DNA of 64,000 nucleotides, from positions 2,705,001 to 2,769,000 of the forward strand of contig NZ_JBGGGT010000002.1 of NCBI RefSeq assembly GCF_041276405.1, read 5' to 3'. The position numbers were made by a program, and so were the translations under genes. This document shows, in pieces, positions 8,381 through 15,338 of the stretch. The notes under the pieces were generated by a model that worked only from the letters and a program-made list of their open reading frames with translations, was not told where the DNA came from and did no database searches. Source of the DNA: Microvirga sp. TS319. Its GTDB lineage: Bacteria; Pseudomonadota; Alphaproteobacteria; Rhizobiales; Beijerinckiaceae. How positions within the stretch are numbered: position 1 is the stretch's first letter; each line of letters begins with the position of its first letter.

Positions 8381-8665
8381 TTATGGATTGGCCGGGATGG
8401 TCGGTTGACCGCTGCCGCCGATAATGATGATTGGCGGCGTGTTCCCAACGCCACCCAGGTCAGGGAAATTGATCTCGGGTATCTGTTGCTCTTGACCCTT
8501 TGCGCCTTTCCCCTGGGCTTGAGCCTGCTGCATGAGCAAGGTACCGTTCAGCGGGTTTCCACCGAAATTCGGGTTCTGCGGCCGGTAAATCATCTCCGAA
8601 GCAAAAGCTCCTGACGAGGCGAGAACTCCGCCAATCGCGATCGCGTAGAATCCGAAATTCCTCAT
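8381..8665 (-). CDS. csgF: CsgF curli assembly protein
   Basis: A small exported protein of 94 aa from the ATG at 8665, preceded by GGGGGGAG. The signal peptide is RNFGFYAIAIGGVLASSGAFAS. The mature N-terminus EMIYRPQNPNFGGNPLNG is the CsgF signature that binds and constricts the CsgG pore; LLMQQAQAQGKG follows. In Enterobacteria CsgF couples the pore to the CsgB nucleator at the cell surface. It lies directly upstream of csgG. Confidence 0.92.
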   Translation of the reverse strand: MRNFGFYAIAIGGVLASSGAFASEMIYRPQNPNFGGNPLNGTLLMQQAQAQGKGAKGQEQQIPEINFPDLGGVGNTPPIIIIGGSGQPTIPANP

Positions 8666-9211
8666 ACTCCCCCCATACGCTACGCAAACGCCAGGTTTCC
8701 GGCTAGCGGCCGTCTCGTGCGCCCAGGCTTGAAAGCCATACCTTGATGCACACAGGAAAAGCCCGCTTTCGGCGTTCCCCTGCACAGGATCACCGATTCT
8801 AATTACGTAACGTAAATCCGAATAGCACAGCCAGAAAGGAGAATGTGTCTTAATTGTGCAACAGGCTAATGCAAATCTTCTTAGGATTGAGCTTTAAGAG
8901 GGAAATTTTCGGGTGGCATTCGCCATGCGTATCATCGGCGAACTCCGAGTTCCGGGACAATGGAAATCGCCAGATCTTGGGGGCGGTTCGCTGTCTTCCT
9001 GGTTATGCCCCGGTCTCCGCTGCAGCGGCGCACGACACGAATCCAACCTCTGGGCAAGCTCGCTTTCGATGAACTGGCCCGGTTGATCGAACCCGACCCC
9101 AGAGCGAAGAGACGCCACGACTTGCGGAGTGGTTTTGAGGGACCTCGAACGATTTTACTGCTTTATCACCTGCGCGGAACCCGATGCCTCTCAGATCCGA
9201 ACGCATGTGGG
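8666..9211. other. Gene-free region upstream of csgF
   Basis: About 545 bp with no convincing gene on either strand. It is AT-richer at 8790-8930 and includes TTACGTAA (8803-8810) within ATTACGTAACGTAAAT, a possible operator. The csgFG promoter probably lies here. The longer reading frames in this stretch have no protein-like composition. Confidence 0.45.
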
Positions 9212-9478
9212 TTATCGGCTCGCCCCGCCCCGGGCCGCAGCCGTCGCGCACTCAGGCGTCGTGGCGTTTTCCGGCGTGCAGCGGGTCGATCGGCCAGGCA
9301 TCGGCACGGAGTCCGTCGCGTTCGGTTCCGGCGCTGTGGACGATTCCGGGCGGACCTTCAGCGTTGGGTCAAGCTGCTGGATATGAGTCTCTGAGCTGCG
9401 CGAAACGGGCCTCTCGGCCGCACAGGCGAGACTGGGCAACATTCCAGACAGGATAACGAGAGCGAGATGTCTGCGCAT
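9212..9478 (-). CDS. Small exported protein in the curli cluster
   Basis: An 88-aa protein from the ATG at 9478. It begins with a signal peptide (RRHLALVILSGMLPSLACAA). The mature part is short, Pro/Thr/Ser-rich and probably disordered (ETHIQQLDPTLKVRPESS, TRCTPENATTPECATAAA), with two cysteines. It is not recognised; CsgE, which would be expected in a full curli export set, is longer and differently patterned. Its place between a curlin gene and csgF on the same strand suggests a curli accessory role. A longer upstream extension exists in frame but lacks a signal peptide, so the shorter form is preferred. Confidence 0.55.
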   Translation of the reverse strand: MRRHLALVILSGMLPSLACAAERPVSRSSETHIQQLDPTLKVRPESSTAPEPNATDSVPMPGRSTRCTPENATTPECATAAARGGASR

Positions 9479-9608
9479 CGCCGGGATCCAAGATAGATTG
9501 CTAACTATCTCGCCAAAATGCGCTTTCCGCCACCAAAGGTCCAGAACGAAATCGCCTGGGCAGCAGGTTTCCCTTCCAGACATGCTGCCTGAAAGAGCCC
9601 GAGCCCCC

Positions 9609-9956
9609 TCAGCGCCTCTGAATGACGAAGGCAGAATTGCCGCGGCCATTCTGCAGGATCGAGGCTGTGCCGCCACCGCCGCTCTGCAGGATCGCCGCCT
9701 GATTGTTCACGCCATGCTGGACAATCTGCGCGACGCTTCCATCCTGGGAGAAACTGCCCGTAGGGTTTGACCCCGTCGTTGCAGTGGTTGGCACTATATC
9801 GATGCTTTCCCGAAACAGGCGAGTGGTGTCGATCTGCCTGATCGCCTCGCTCACGATGGGGGGCATCTGCTGGATCACGACCTCATTTGCCGCAACTCCG
9901 AAGCTGAAGGATATGCCAGCCACGACCAAAGTCGAACTCACGATTTTTTTTCGCAT
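9609..9956 (-). CDS. Short curlin-repeat protein (possible nucleator)
   Basis: A 115-aa exported protein from the ATG at 9956, with AAAGG upstream. The signal peptide (RKKIVSSTLVVAGISFSFGVAA) is followed by a non-repeat segment (NEVVIQQMPPIVSEAIRQ). At the C-terminus come two or three curlin-like units: VAQIVQHGVNNQAAILQSG and ASILQNGRGNSAFVIQ. The few units and long N-terminal segment suggest a minor or nucleator subunit. It heads the leftward curli unit curlin / 88-aa protein / csgF / csgG. Confidence 0.8.
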   Translation of the reverse strand: MRKKIVSSTLVVAGISFSFGVAANEVVIQQMPPIVSEAIRQIDTTRLFRESIDIVPTTATTGSNPTGSFSQDGSVAQIVQHGVNNQAAILQSGGGGTASILQNGRGNSAFVIQRR

Positions 9957-10418
9957 TGCCTTTATGCCTGCTCGTCGACCGCACTTGGTCTTACAAGGAG
10001 AAGTAAGCAATCGTTCAACGGATCAGTAAAGCGAAACCAAATCTTTACCTTAATTTGCGCCGCTCGATGCCCTGAACGAGAGCGCGCCGATCCTCGCCTC
10101 GTTGATTGATCGGCCGCCATTGGGATAGCGCTCCTGTCTGGCCAGGCCTTATGGTGGGAGCTGCTGCCACAGCGTCCTGCCCTGGATCGACACGCCCCTC
10201 GCATCCAGATGGATCGCGGGACAGATGCCGGTCAATCTTCGGATCGATCAGAGGGCCCTCGTTTCGAGGCCCAGGCTCCTCTGTTCAAAAGGAGCCCTGC
10301 CCCCCAAGCCTCTGAGCACTGCCTGTGGGCGCGTTGATCGGATAGACCTGGTGGTGGGGTGGGTCACACTTTTTGAGCCCTCGCTGTCGGTGGTTTCGGG
10401 CTCCCGCAACCAATCCTC

Positions 10419-10448
10419 AAAACACACCAAAACACACCAAAACACACC
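10419..10448. repeat. Tandem 10-bp repeat, three copies
   Basis: AACACACCAA occurs about three times in direct succession (the last copy reads AACACACCTT), followed by a C-rich tract. It is a purine/C-biased microsatellite-like tract in a gene-free region. Confidence 0.8.
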
Positions 10449-10512
10449 TTCCCCCCTCACCTGCAGAGAACCGGCTCGCACGAGACCGATGATCGTGGAT
10501 GGAGCGCGGCGG

Positions 10513-10632
10513 CTAGCGCGTCGTGCGAAAAAGTGGACCCGGTTTTTCGCCAGAATGATGCGCTCATTTCAGGAAGGGAGCATCGGATCGATCCCAAAAG
10601 TGCAAATCCACTTTTCACGTACGATGCTCTAG
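10513..10632. repeat. Palindromic repeat element bounded by CTAG
   Basis: A complete copy: CTAGCGCGTCGTGCGAAAAA...GATGCGCTC, then GGGAGCATCGGATCGATCCC...ACGATGCTCTAG. Both ends carry CTAG, so this is a useful reference for the limits of the element. Confidence 0.9.
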
Positions 10633-10710
10633 TGTCCCTGCCCTTGCGGATTCAGCCGACGAAGCGCATGTCGGCTGAGGGAATTCTCGATCCTGCATGA
10701 GGCTCTGGAC

Positions 10711-10926
10711 ATGACGACGAAGGACAAGGACGCCGAAGGACCGCAATCCGCCGAGACTCAGGAACGGAGCATGGCCCAACCTGAGGCCCTGACGGAAACT
10801 GACCTGGAGAAGGTCACCGGCGGCAACGCGCACTTCGCGGGCGCCATGAACGGCATCCCCTTGGAAAGCCTGATCGGGCAGCCTCTGACGGAGGCGGCAG
10901 GCGGCTCCGGCAAGCCCAAACAATAG
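10711..10926 (+). CDS. Small peptide with double-glycine leader (candidate NHLM export cargo)
   Basis: A 71-aa peptide. Residues 1-38 include a leader ending LTETDLEKVTGG, which fits the bacteriocin-type consensus LSxxELxxIxGG cleaved by C39 peptidases. The predicted mature product of about 33 residues (NAHFAGAMNGIPLESLIGQP...) is Gly/Ala-rich and has no Cys. The start is uncertain; an internal ATG at residue 21 (MAQPEALTET) would give a more usual leader length. It lies upstream of the C39 ABC exporter and a second cargo gene with the same motif. It could be a bacteriocin-like, signalling or structural peptide; no modification enzyme is encoded next to it. Confidence 0.7.
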   Translation: MTTKDKDAEGPQSAETQERSMAQPEALTETDLEKVTGGNAHFAGAMNGIPLESLIGQPLTEAAGGSGKPKQ

Positions 10927-11098
10927 GCGCCACCCCTTCCACGAATAACGGGACGCGCCTTTCGCGCGACGCGCGAGGTGTTTGCATCGCGCGTTCGAGA
11001 GGATCGCGCAATAGGACAGGGCAAGGGCTTGCACAAATGTGAGGCAAGTCCATGGATCGTCTTTCATTGACACGCTCGGACACCCGGAATACTTTCCC

Positions 11099-11106
11099 TT
11101 ACGTAA
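11099..11106. promoter_or_regulatory. TTACGTAA palindrome upstream of the second cargo gene
   Basis: The 8-bp palindrome TTACGTAA sits 27 bp upstream of the ATG at 11134. The same octamer occurs upstream of csgF (8803-8810). It could be a shared operator or chance. Confidence 0.25.
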
Positions 11107-11133
11107 TTTCACGGTGATCTTGGGGGGATCCAT

Positions 11134-11757
11134 ATGGACGAGAAGCAGGCGCCCGTCGCTCTGACGGAAGAGGAACTCGCGCAGATCACGGGCGGCGGCA
11201 CCGTCAGCGGCGTAAGCGGCGCGACGACCATATCCTCCATCGACCTCACCAGCATGGACATCGAGACCGCCATGATGATGGTGCAGCAGCAGCGCGTCAG
11301 CCTTCTGGACACGCAGCTCAAGGATCAGATCGCGGAGGTCCAGGCCCGCAACACGCTGGTCGCGAGCCTCAACAACGATCTCTCGTCGCTGAACCAGTTC
11401 GCGGCCCTCTTCCCCAGCGACGCCAAGCCCGACGACAAGATTTCGGCCAGCACCCTGGTGCATGTCGGCGGCAAGGAGATGTCGCTGGGCGACGCCCTGA
11501 CGAGCCTGAACCATGCCGGCGACGCCGCGCTGAAGATCGGCGAGATGCTTCAGGACGGCCAGATCAGCAAGGCGGAGATCGCTGAGTCCATCACGAATGC
11601 GAAGTCCCTGATCGACAGCGCCTCGAACAGCCAGCAGATGGACATGCTGCGCCTGCAGTCGATGTCGAGCAAGCGCAACGAAGCCTTCGACGTCATGACA
11701 AACTTCGTCAAGAAGATGCAGGAAAACCGCAGCAGCATCATCGGCAACATGCGCTGA
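11134..11757 (+). CDS. Double-glycine-leader protein resembling T3SS filament/tip proteins
   Basis: A 207-aa protein. Residues 1-21 are a double-glycine leader (LTEEELAQITGG), a perfect match to LSxxELxxIxGG. After cleavage the remaining ~186 residues are strongly helical: IDLTSMDIETAMMMVQQQRV, then KDQIAEVQARN, a central region, and the C-terminal block SQQMDMLRLQSMSSKRNEAF followed by FVKKMQENRSSIIGNMR. From memory the first and last blocks resemble Bsp22-type type III secretion filament/tip proteins of about 200 aa; this was not checked by search. No other T3SS gene is in the window. It lies directly upstream of the HlyD/ABC export genes and is the likely main cargo. The stop codon abuts a palindromic repeat. 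It is far larger than typical bacteriocins. Confidence 0.75.
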   Translation: MDEKQAPVALTEEELAQITGGGTVSGVSGATTISSIDLTSMDIETAMMMVQQQRVSLLDTQLKDQIAEVQARNTLVASLNNDLSSLNQFAALFPSDAKPDDKISASTLVHVGGKEMSLGDALTSLNHAGDAALKIGEMLQDGQISKAEIAESITNAKSLIDSASNSQQMDMLRLQSMSSKRNEAFDVMTNFVKKMQENRSSIIGNMR

Positions 11758-11823
11758 TGCTCCCACGATAGAACAGCGCATCGTTCCTGCGAGAAACTGG
11801 GTCCACTTTCTCGCACGATGCGC
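11755..11823. repeat. Partial palindromic repeat element
   Basis: The sequence runs GATGCTCCCACGATAGAACA...TCGCACGATGCGCC. It lacks the outer GAGCATCGGA palindrome and begins at the stop codon of the preceding cargo gene. It could act as a hairpin between the cargo and transporter genes. Confidence 0.8.
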
Positions 11824-11889
11824 CAAGCCTCCCTGCAGGAGCCCCGTTCGGGCCCCGCGAGGCGACGGGCGGATGCAAGGTTTTAGCAG

Positions 11890-13176
11890 GTGACTCAGCT
11901 CTTTCGCCCGGCTGCCGTGGCATCCATGGCAGCCTCCCATGTTTACAAGGACGCCCTGAAGGTCATGCGCCCCCGAATGTGGGGCGCCGGCCTTTTTATC
12001 GTCACTCTCCTGGTCGCCGCCATCGTCTGGAGCGCCTTCTTCCGCGTGCCCGTCTCGGTCAACGGCCAGGGCATCCTGCTCGCCCCCGGCGGAATGATCG
12101 ACGTCGTGGCCGATGCGGGCGGGCAGGTGCGCGCCCTCGACGTCGCTCCCGGCGATGCGGTCGAGCCCGATACGGTGGTTGCGCATATCAATCAGCCGGA
12201 ACTCGACCTCAAGCTCTCCGTCGCCCGGAGCGAATTGCTCGATGCGGAGAAATTCCGCAGCGATCTGATCCTGTTCCAGCAACGGGACGCGAAGAACCGG
12301 CAGACGCGGCGCAGCGCCCGGGAAACGTCCCTGACCAACCGCGTCTCGGCCGTGAAGGAACGGCGCGACGCTCTGGTCGACCAGAGAGCCGGCCTCTATC
12401 GCCTCGTGGAGAACGGCACCGTCGTTCGCGAGCGCCTGATGTCCATCGATCAGGACATCCTGATCATGAACAGCCAGATCGCCGAAGCCGAGGATGAGCG
12501 CGTCGCCATGGCGTCCGAGGCGGCCATCAAGGAAACGGAGGACGAGCGCGCCCGCCTCGAGGCGGATCGCCGGGTCACCGAGGCGAGGAGAAGCGTCGCG
12601 ACCATCGAGCAGCAATTGGCCCGGATGGGCGCCGTCCGCTCGCCCTTCGCGGGACGCGTGGTCGAGACCAAGGTCAATGTCGGCCAGGTCGTCCAGCCCG
12701 GAACGGCCATGGTGGCCCTGGAGCGCAAGCCCGAGCGCACGGCCTCGAAACTTCCTTTCGTGGTCGCCTATGTGTCGGCGAGCGACGGCAAGAAGATCCG
12801 GAAGGGGATGGCGGTCGAAGTCTCGCCCGCGACCACCCGGCGGGAGGAGCACGGCTTCGTGATCGGCCATGTCGCTCAGGTCAGCGAGGTACCGGCGAGC
12901 AGCGCTGGAATGATGCGCACGCTGCAGAACGACAGGCTGGTCCAAACCTTCCTGCACGATCTCGGCGCGCCATTCGAGGTGACCATCCTGCTCGACAGCG
13001 ATCCTCGGAACGAGGATAAGCCTCTCTGGTCCTCGCAGCTCGGCACCTCCCCTCCCGTCGATAGCGGCACGCTCGCCCAGGTGCGCGTCACCGTCCGGTC
13101 AACCTCCCTGCTCGCCATGGCCATTCCGGCCCTGCAATATGTCGACGCGGACGCGGCCGGCCCGGGAGGCGAATGA
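11890..13176 (+). CDS. HlyD-like membrane fusion protein of an NHLM-type exporter
   Basis: Periplasmic adaptor, 428 aa from a GTG at 11890 (AAGG 9 nt upstream; the ATG at 11926 is an alternative). One N-terminal transmembrane segment (33-51, GLFIVTLLVAAIVWSAFF) is followed by a biotinyl-lipoyl half (GQGILLAPGGMIDVVADAGG), a long alpha-helical hairpin (about 105-230, KERRDALVDQRAGLYRLVEN) and the second lipoyl half (GAVRSPFAGRVVETKVNVGQ). This is the architecture of the NHLM bacteriocin system secretion protein. It sits 3 bp before the C39 ABC exporter and would bridge the inner-membrane transporter to an outer-membrane factor not encoded here. Confidence 0.85.
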   Translation: MTQLFRPAAVASMAASHVYKDALKVMRPRMWGAGLFIVTLLVAAIVWSAFFRVPVSVNGQGILLAPGGMIDVVADAGGQVRALDVAPGDAVEPDTVVAHINQPELDLKLSVARSELLDAEKFRSDLILFQQRDAKNRQTRRSARETSLTNRVSAVKERRDALVDQRAGLYRLVENGTVVRERLMSIDQDILIMNSQIAEAEDERVAMASEAAIKETEDERARLEADRRVTEARRSVATIEQQLARMGAVRSPFAGRVVETKVNVGQVVQPGTAMVALERKPERTASKLPFVVAYVSASDGKKIRKGMAVEVSPATTRREEHGFVIGHVAQVSEVPASSAGMMRTLQNDRLVQTFLHDLGAPFEVTILLDSDPRNEDKPLWSSQLGTSPPVDSGTLAQVRVTVRSTSLLAMAIPALQYVDADAAGPGGE

Positions 13177-13179
13177 ACG

Positions 13180-15336
13180 ATGCCTTCCCGTTTCCTTCGA
13201 AAGCGGACACCGACGGTTCTCCAGGTCGAGGCGGCCGAATGCGGAGCCGCCGCGCTCGGGATCGTTCTGGGCCATTTCGGCCGCTGGGTGACCCTCGAGG
13301 AATTGCGCCTCGCCTGCAACGTCTCGCGTGACGGCAGTTCGGCGAAAGCCATCGTGCGGGCGGCCCGCGCGATGGGCCTCGAGGTGGAGGCCAACCGGGC
13401 CGAGCCCCATCATCTGCGCACCATGCCTCTCCCGGTCATCGTGCATTGGGGAATGAACCACTTCCTCGTGGTCGAGGGATTCGGACGCGGAGAAGTCTAT
13501 CTGAACGATCCCGCGCAGGGACCGCGCCAGGTCTCGGACGCGGAGTTCGATCGCAACTTCACCGGTATCGTGCTGAGCCTTCGACCGGGACCGGCCTTCG
13601 AACGAGACGGTCGGCCACCGTCGCTTTGGCGCGGTCTGGCGGATCGCCTGCAGGGCAGCCGGGACGCGTTCGCGTTCATTCTCCTGATGTCCCTCGCGCT
13701 GGTGATCCCGGGTCTTCTGGTTCCCGTTTTCACGCAGGTTTTCGTCGACCAGATCCTGGTGAACCAGTTCACGGACTGGCTGCTGCCGCTCGTCGCCGGC
13801 ATGGGCATCTGCGGGCTTCTGACGGCGTTTCTCACCTTCCTGCAGCGGGAAGCCCTCCTGCGCCTCGAAACCCGGCTTGCGCTCGCCGGCGCGCTCCGCT
13901 TCGTGGAGCACATCGTCCGCTTGCCCCTGTCCTACTACGCGCAACGCCACCCGGGCGAGGTCGCGAGCCGCGTCATGCTGAACGATCGCGTGGCGCAGCT
14001 CGTCGCCGGCGAGGTGGGCTATGCCGCCTTCAATCTCCTGACCGCAACGGCCTATCTCGCCGCGATGCTGCTCTATGCCCCGGCGCTGTGTCTCATCGTC
14101 GTGGTCTGCGCTTCGATCAACCTCGCGCTTCTTGCCTGGTCGTCCCGCGCCCTCGCCGACGACAACCGCCGGCTTCTGGTGGCGACGACGGCACAGACCG
14201 GCTTTGCCAAGCAGGGCCTGCAGATGATCGAGTCCTATAAGGCGACGGGCATGGAAGACCTGTTTCGCGAGCGGCTCGTCGCCATGCATGCGCGGATGCA
14301 GAATCTGCGCCAGCGCCTCGCGGGGATGCAGCTGCGGCTCAATGCGGTGCCCGGTCTCACGGCGACGGTCACGGGCGGGCTCGTCCTGGTGATCGGCGGC
14401 GATCTGGTGATCAGGGGCGAAATGACCCTGGGCATGCTCATTGCCTTCCAGGCTCTGATGGCCGGGTTTCTCGCGCCCATGTCGCAACTGGTCCAGTTGG
14501 GCGCTCGCATCCAGGATGGACAGGCCTATCTGCGGATGCTGGACGATACGCTCCAGCATCCGCCGGCCCCCGAGTTCGAGTTCCGGGAGACGGCTCCTCC
14601 GAAAGCCTCCGGCCGCCTGATCGGAAAGGTCGAAATCCGCGACCTCAATTTCAGCTACAGCCCCAGCACGCCGCCGCTGATCCGCGATGTCAGCCTGGTG
14701 CTGGAACCGGGCGAGAAGCTCGGGATCGTCGGGCGTTCCGGCTCGGGCAAGTCGACCCTCGCAGGGCTCGTCGCCCGGATCCACACGCCGGTCTCCGGAG
14801 AGATCCTCGTCGACGGCGAGCCCCTCGCGTCGATCCCCCGCGAGCGGCTGCGCCAGTCGCTCGCCTATGTGGACCAGCGCGCTTCGATCTTCGAAGGCAC
14901 GATGCGCGAGAACATCGGCCTCTGGGACCATAGCCTTCCGGACGAGCGGATCGTCGCCGCCGCCAAGACGGCCCTGATCCATGATGTGATCCTGAGCCGG
15001 CCGGGGGGCTATGGAGCGGCAGTTGCGGAAGGCGGAACCGACCTGTCCGGCGGCCAGCGCGCGCGTCTCGAAATCGCCCGCGCCCTCGTCCGCGACCCGC
15101 GGATCCTGATCCTCGACGAAGCGACCGCCGCGCTCGACGGCGAGACGGAAGCCCGGCTCCTGGCCAATCTGCGCGGCCTCGGCGCGACCGTCATCGTGAT
15201 CGCTCACCGTTACTCCGCCATCCGTGACTGCGACCGGGTCATCGTCATGGAGGGCGGCATCGTCGTGCAGGACGGCAGGCCGCGGGATCTGCTGGCCGTG
15301 CCCGGCCCCTTCCAGGCCCTCATGCGCGAGGAATAG
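13180..15336 (+). CDS. NHLM-type ABC exporter with C39 leader peptidase domain
   Basis: A 718-aa transporter that should cleave double-glycine leaders and export the cargo. The N-terminal C39 peptidase has all three catalytic residues: Cys21 (VEAAECGAAAL), His94 (GMNHFLVVEGF) and Asp110 (YLNDPAQG). A six-helix transmembrane domain follows (about 155-440). The ATPase domain has Walker A GRSGSGKST (~517-525), signature LSGGQ (~622) and Walker B ILILDEATAALD (~641-652). It lies between the HlyD-like gene and the second ABC gene with 2-3 bp spacings, so the three genes form a tight operon. Confidence 0.92.
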   Translation: MPSRFLRKRTPTVLQVEAAECGAAALGIVLGHFGRWVTLEELRLACNVSRDGSSAKAIVRAARAMGLEVEANRAEPHHLRTMPLPVIVHWGMNHFLVVEGFGRGEVYLNDPAQGPRQVSDAEFDRNFTGIVLSLRPGPAFERDGRPPSLWRGLADRLQGSRDAFAFILLMSLALVIPGLLVPVFTQVFVDQILVNQFTDWLLPLVAGMGICGLLTAFLTFLQREALLRLETRLALAGALRFVEHIVRLPLSYYAQRHPGEVASRVMLNDRVAQLVAGEVGYAAFNLLTATAYLAAMLLYAPALCLIVVVCASINLALLAWSSRALADDNRRLLVATTAQTGFAKQGLQMIESYKATGMEDLFRERLVAMHARMQNLRQRLAGMQLRLNAVPGLTATVTGGLVLVIGGDLVIRGEMTLGMLIAFQALMAGFLAPMSQLVQLGARIQDGQAYLRMLDDTLQHPPAPEFEFRETAPPKASGRLIGKVEIRDLNFSYSPSTPPLIRDVSLVLEPGEKLGIVGRSGSGKSTLAGLVARIHTPVSGEILVDGEPLASIPRERLRQSLAYVDQRASIFEGTMRENIGLWDHSLPDERIVAAAKTALIHDVILSRPGGYGAAVAEGGTDLSGGQRARLEIARALVRDPRILILDEATAALDGETEARLLANLRGLGATVIVIAHRYSAIRDCDRVIVMEGGIVVQDGRPRDLLAVPGPFQALMREE

Positions 15337-15338
15337 GC

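Larger units (their letters stand above)
9957..10710. other. Long gene-free region between curli and peptide-export clusters
   Basis: About 750 bp. It contains a palindromic repeat element (10513-10632) and a short tandem repeat (10419-10448). The stretch 10040-10410 shows no convincing coding on either strand and has no RNA gene that I can recognise. It separates the curli genes from the NHLM-type export genes. Confidence 0.5.

Noticed and set aside
10040..10460. Possible remnant of a prophage or integrase attachment site near GGTTTCGGGCTCCCGCAACCA
   Set aside because: It resembles a tRNA 3' end only superficially. No tRNA, integrase or direct att pair is seen.
10615..12957. A 780-aa reading frame on the - strand across the cargo and HlyD-like genes
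   Set aside because: It is the reverse shadow of high-GC coding DNA on the + strand. Its composition (His/Asp/Arg/Gly-rich, no domain pattern) is typical of antisense frames, while the + strand genes have clear motifs.
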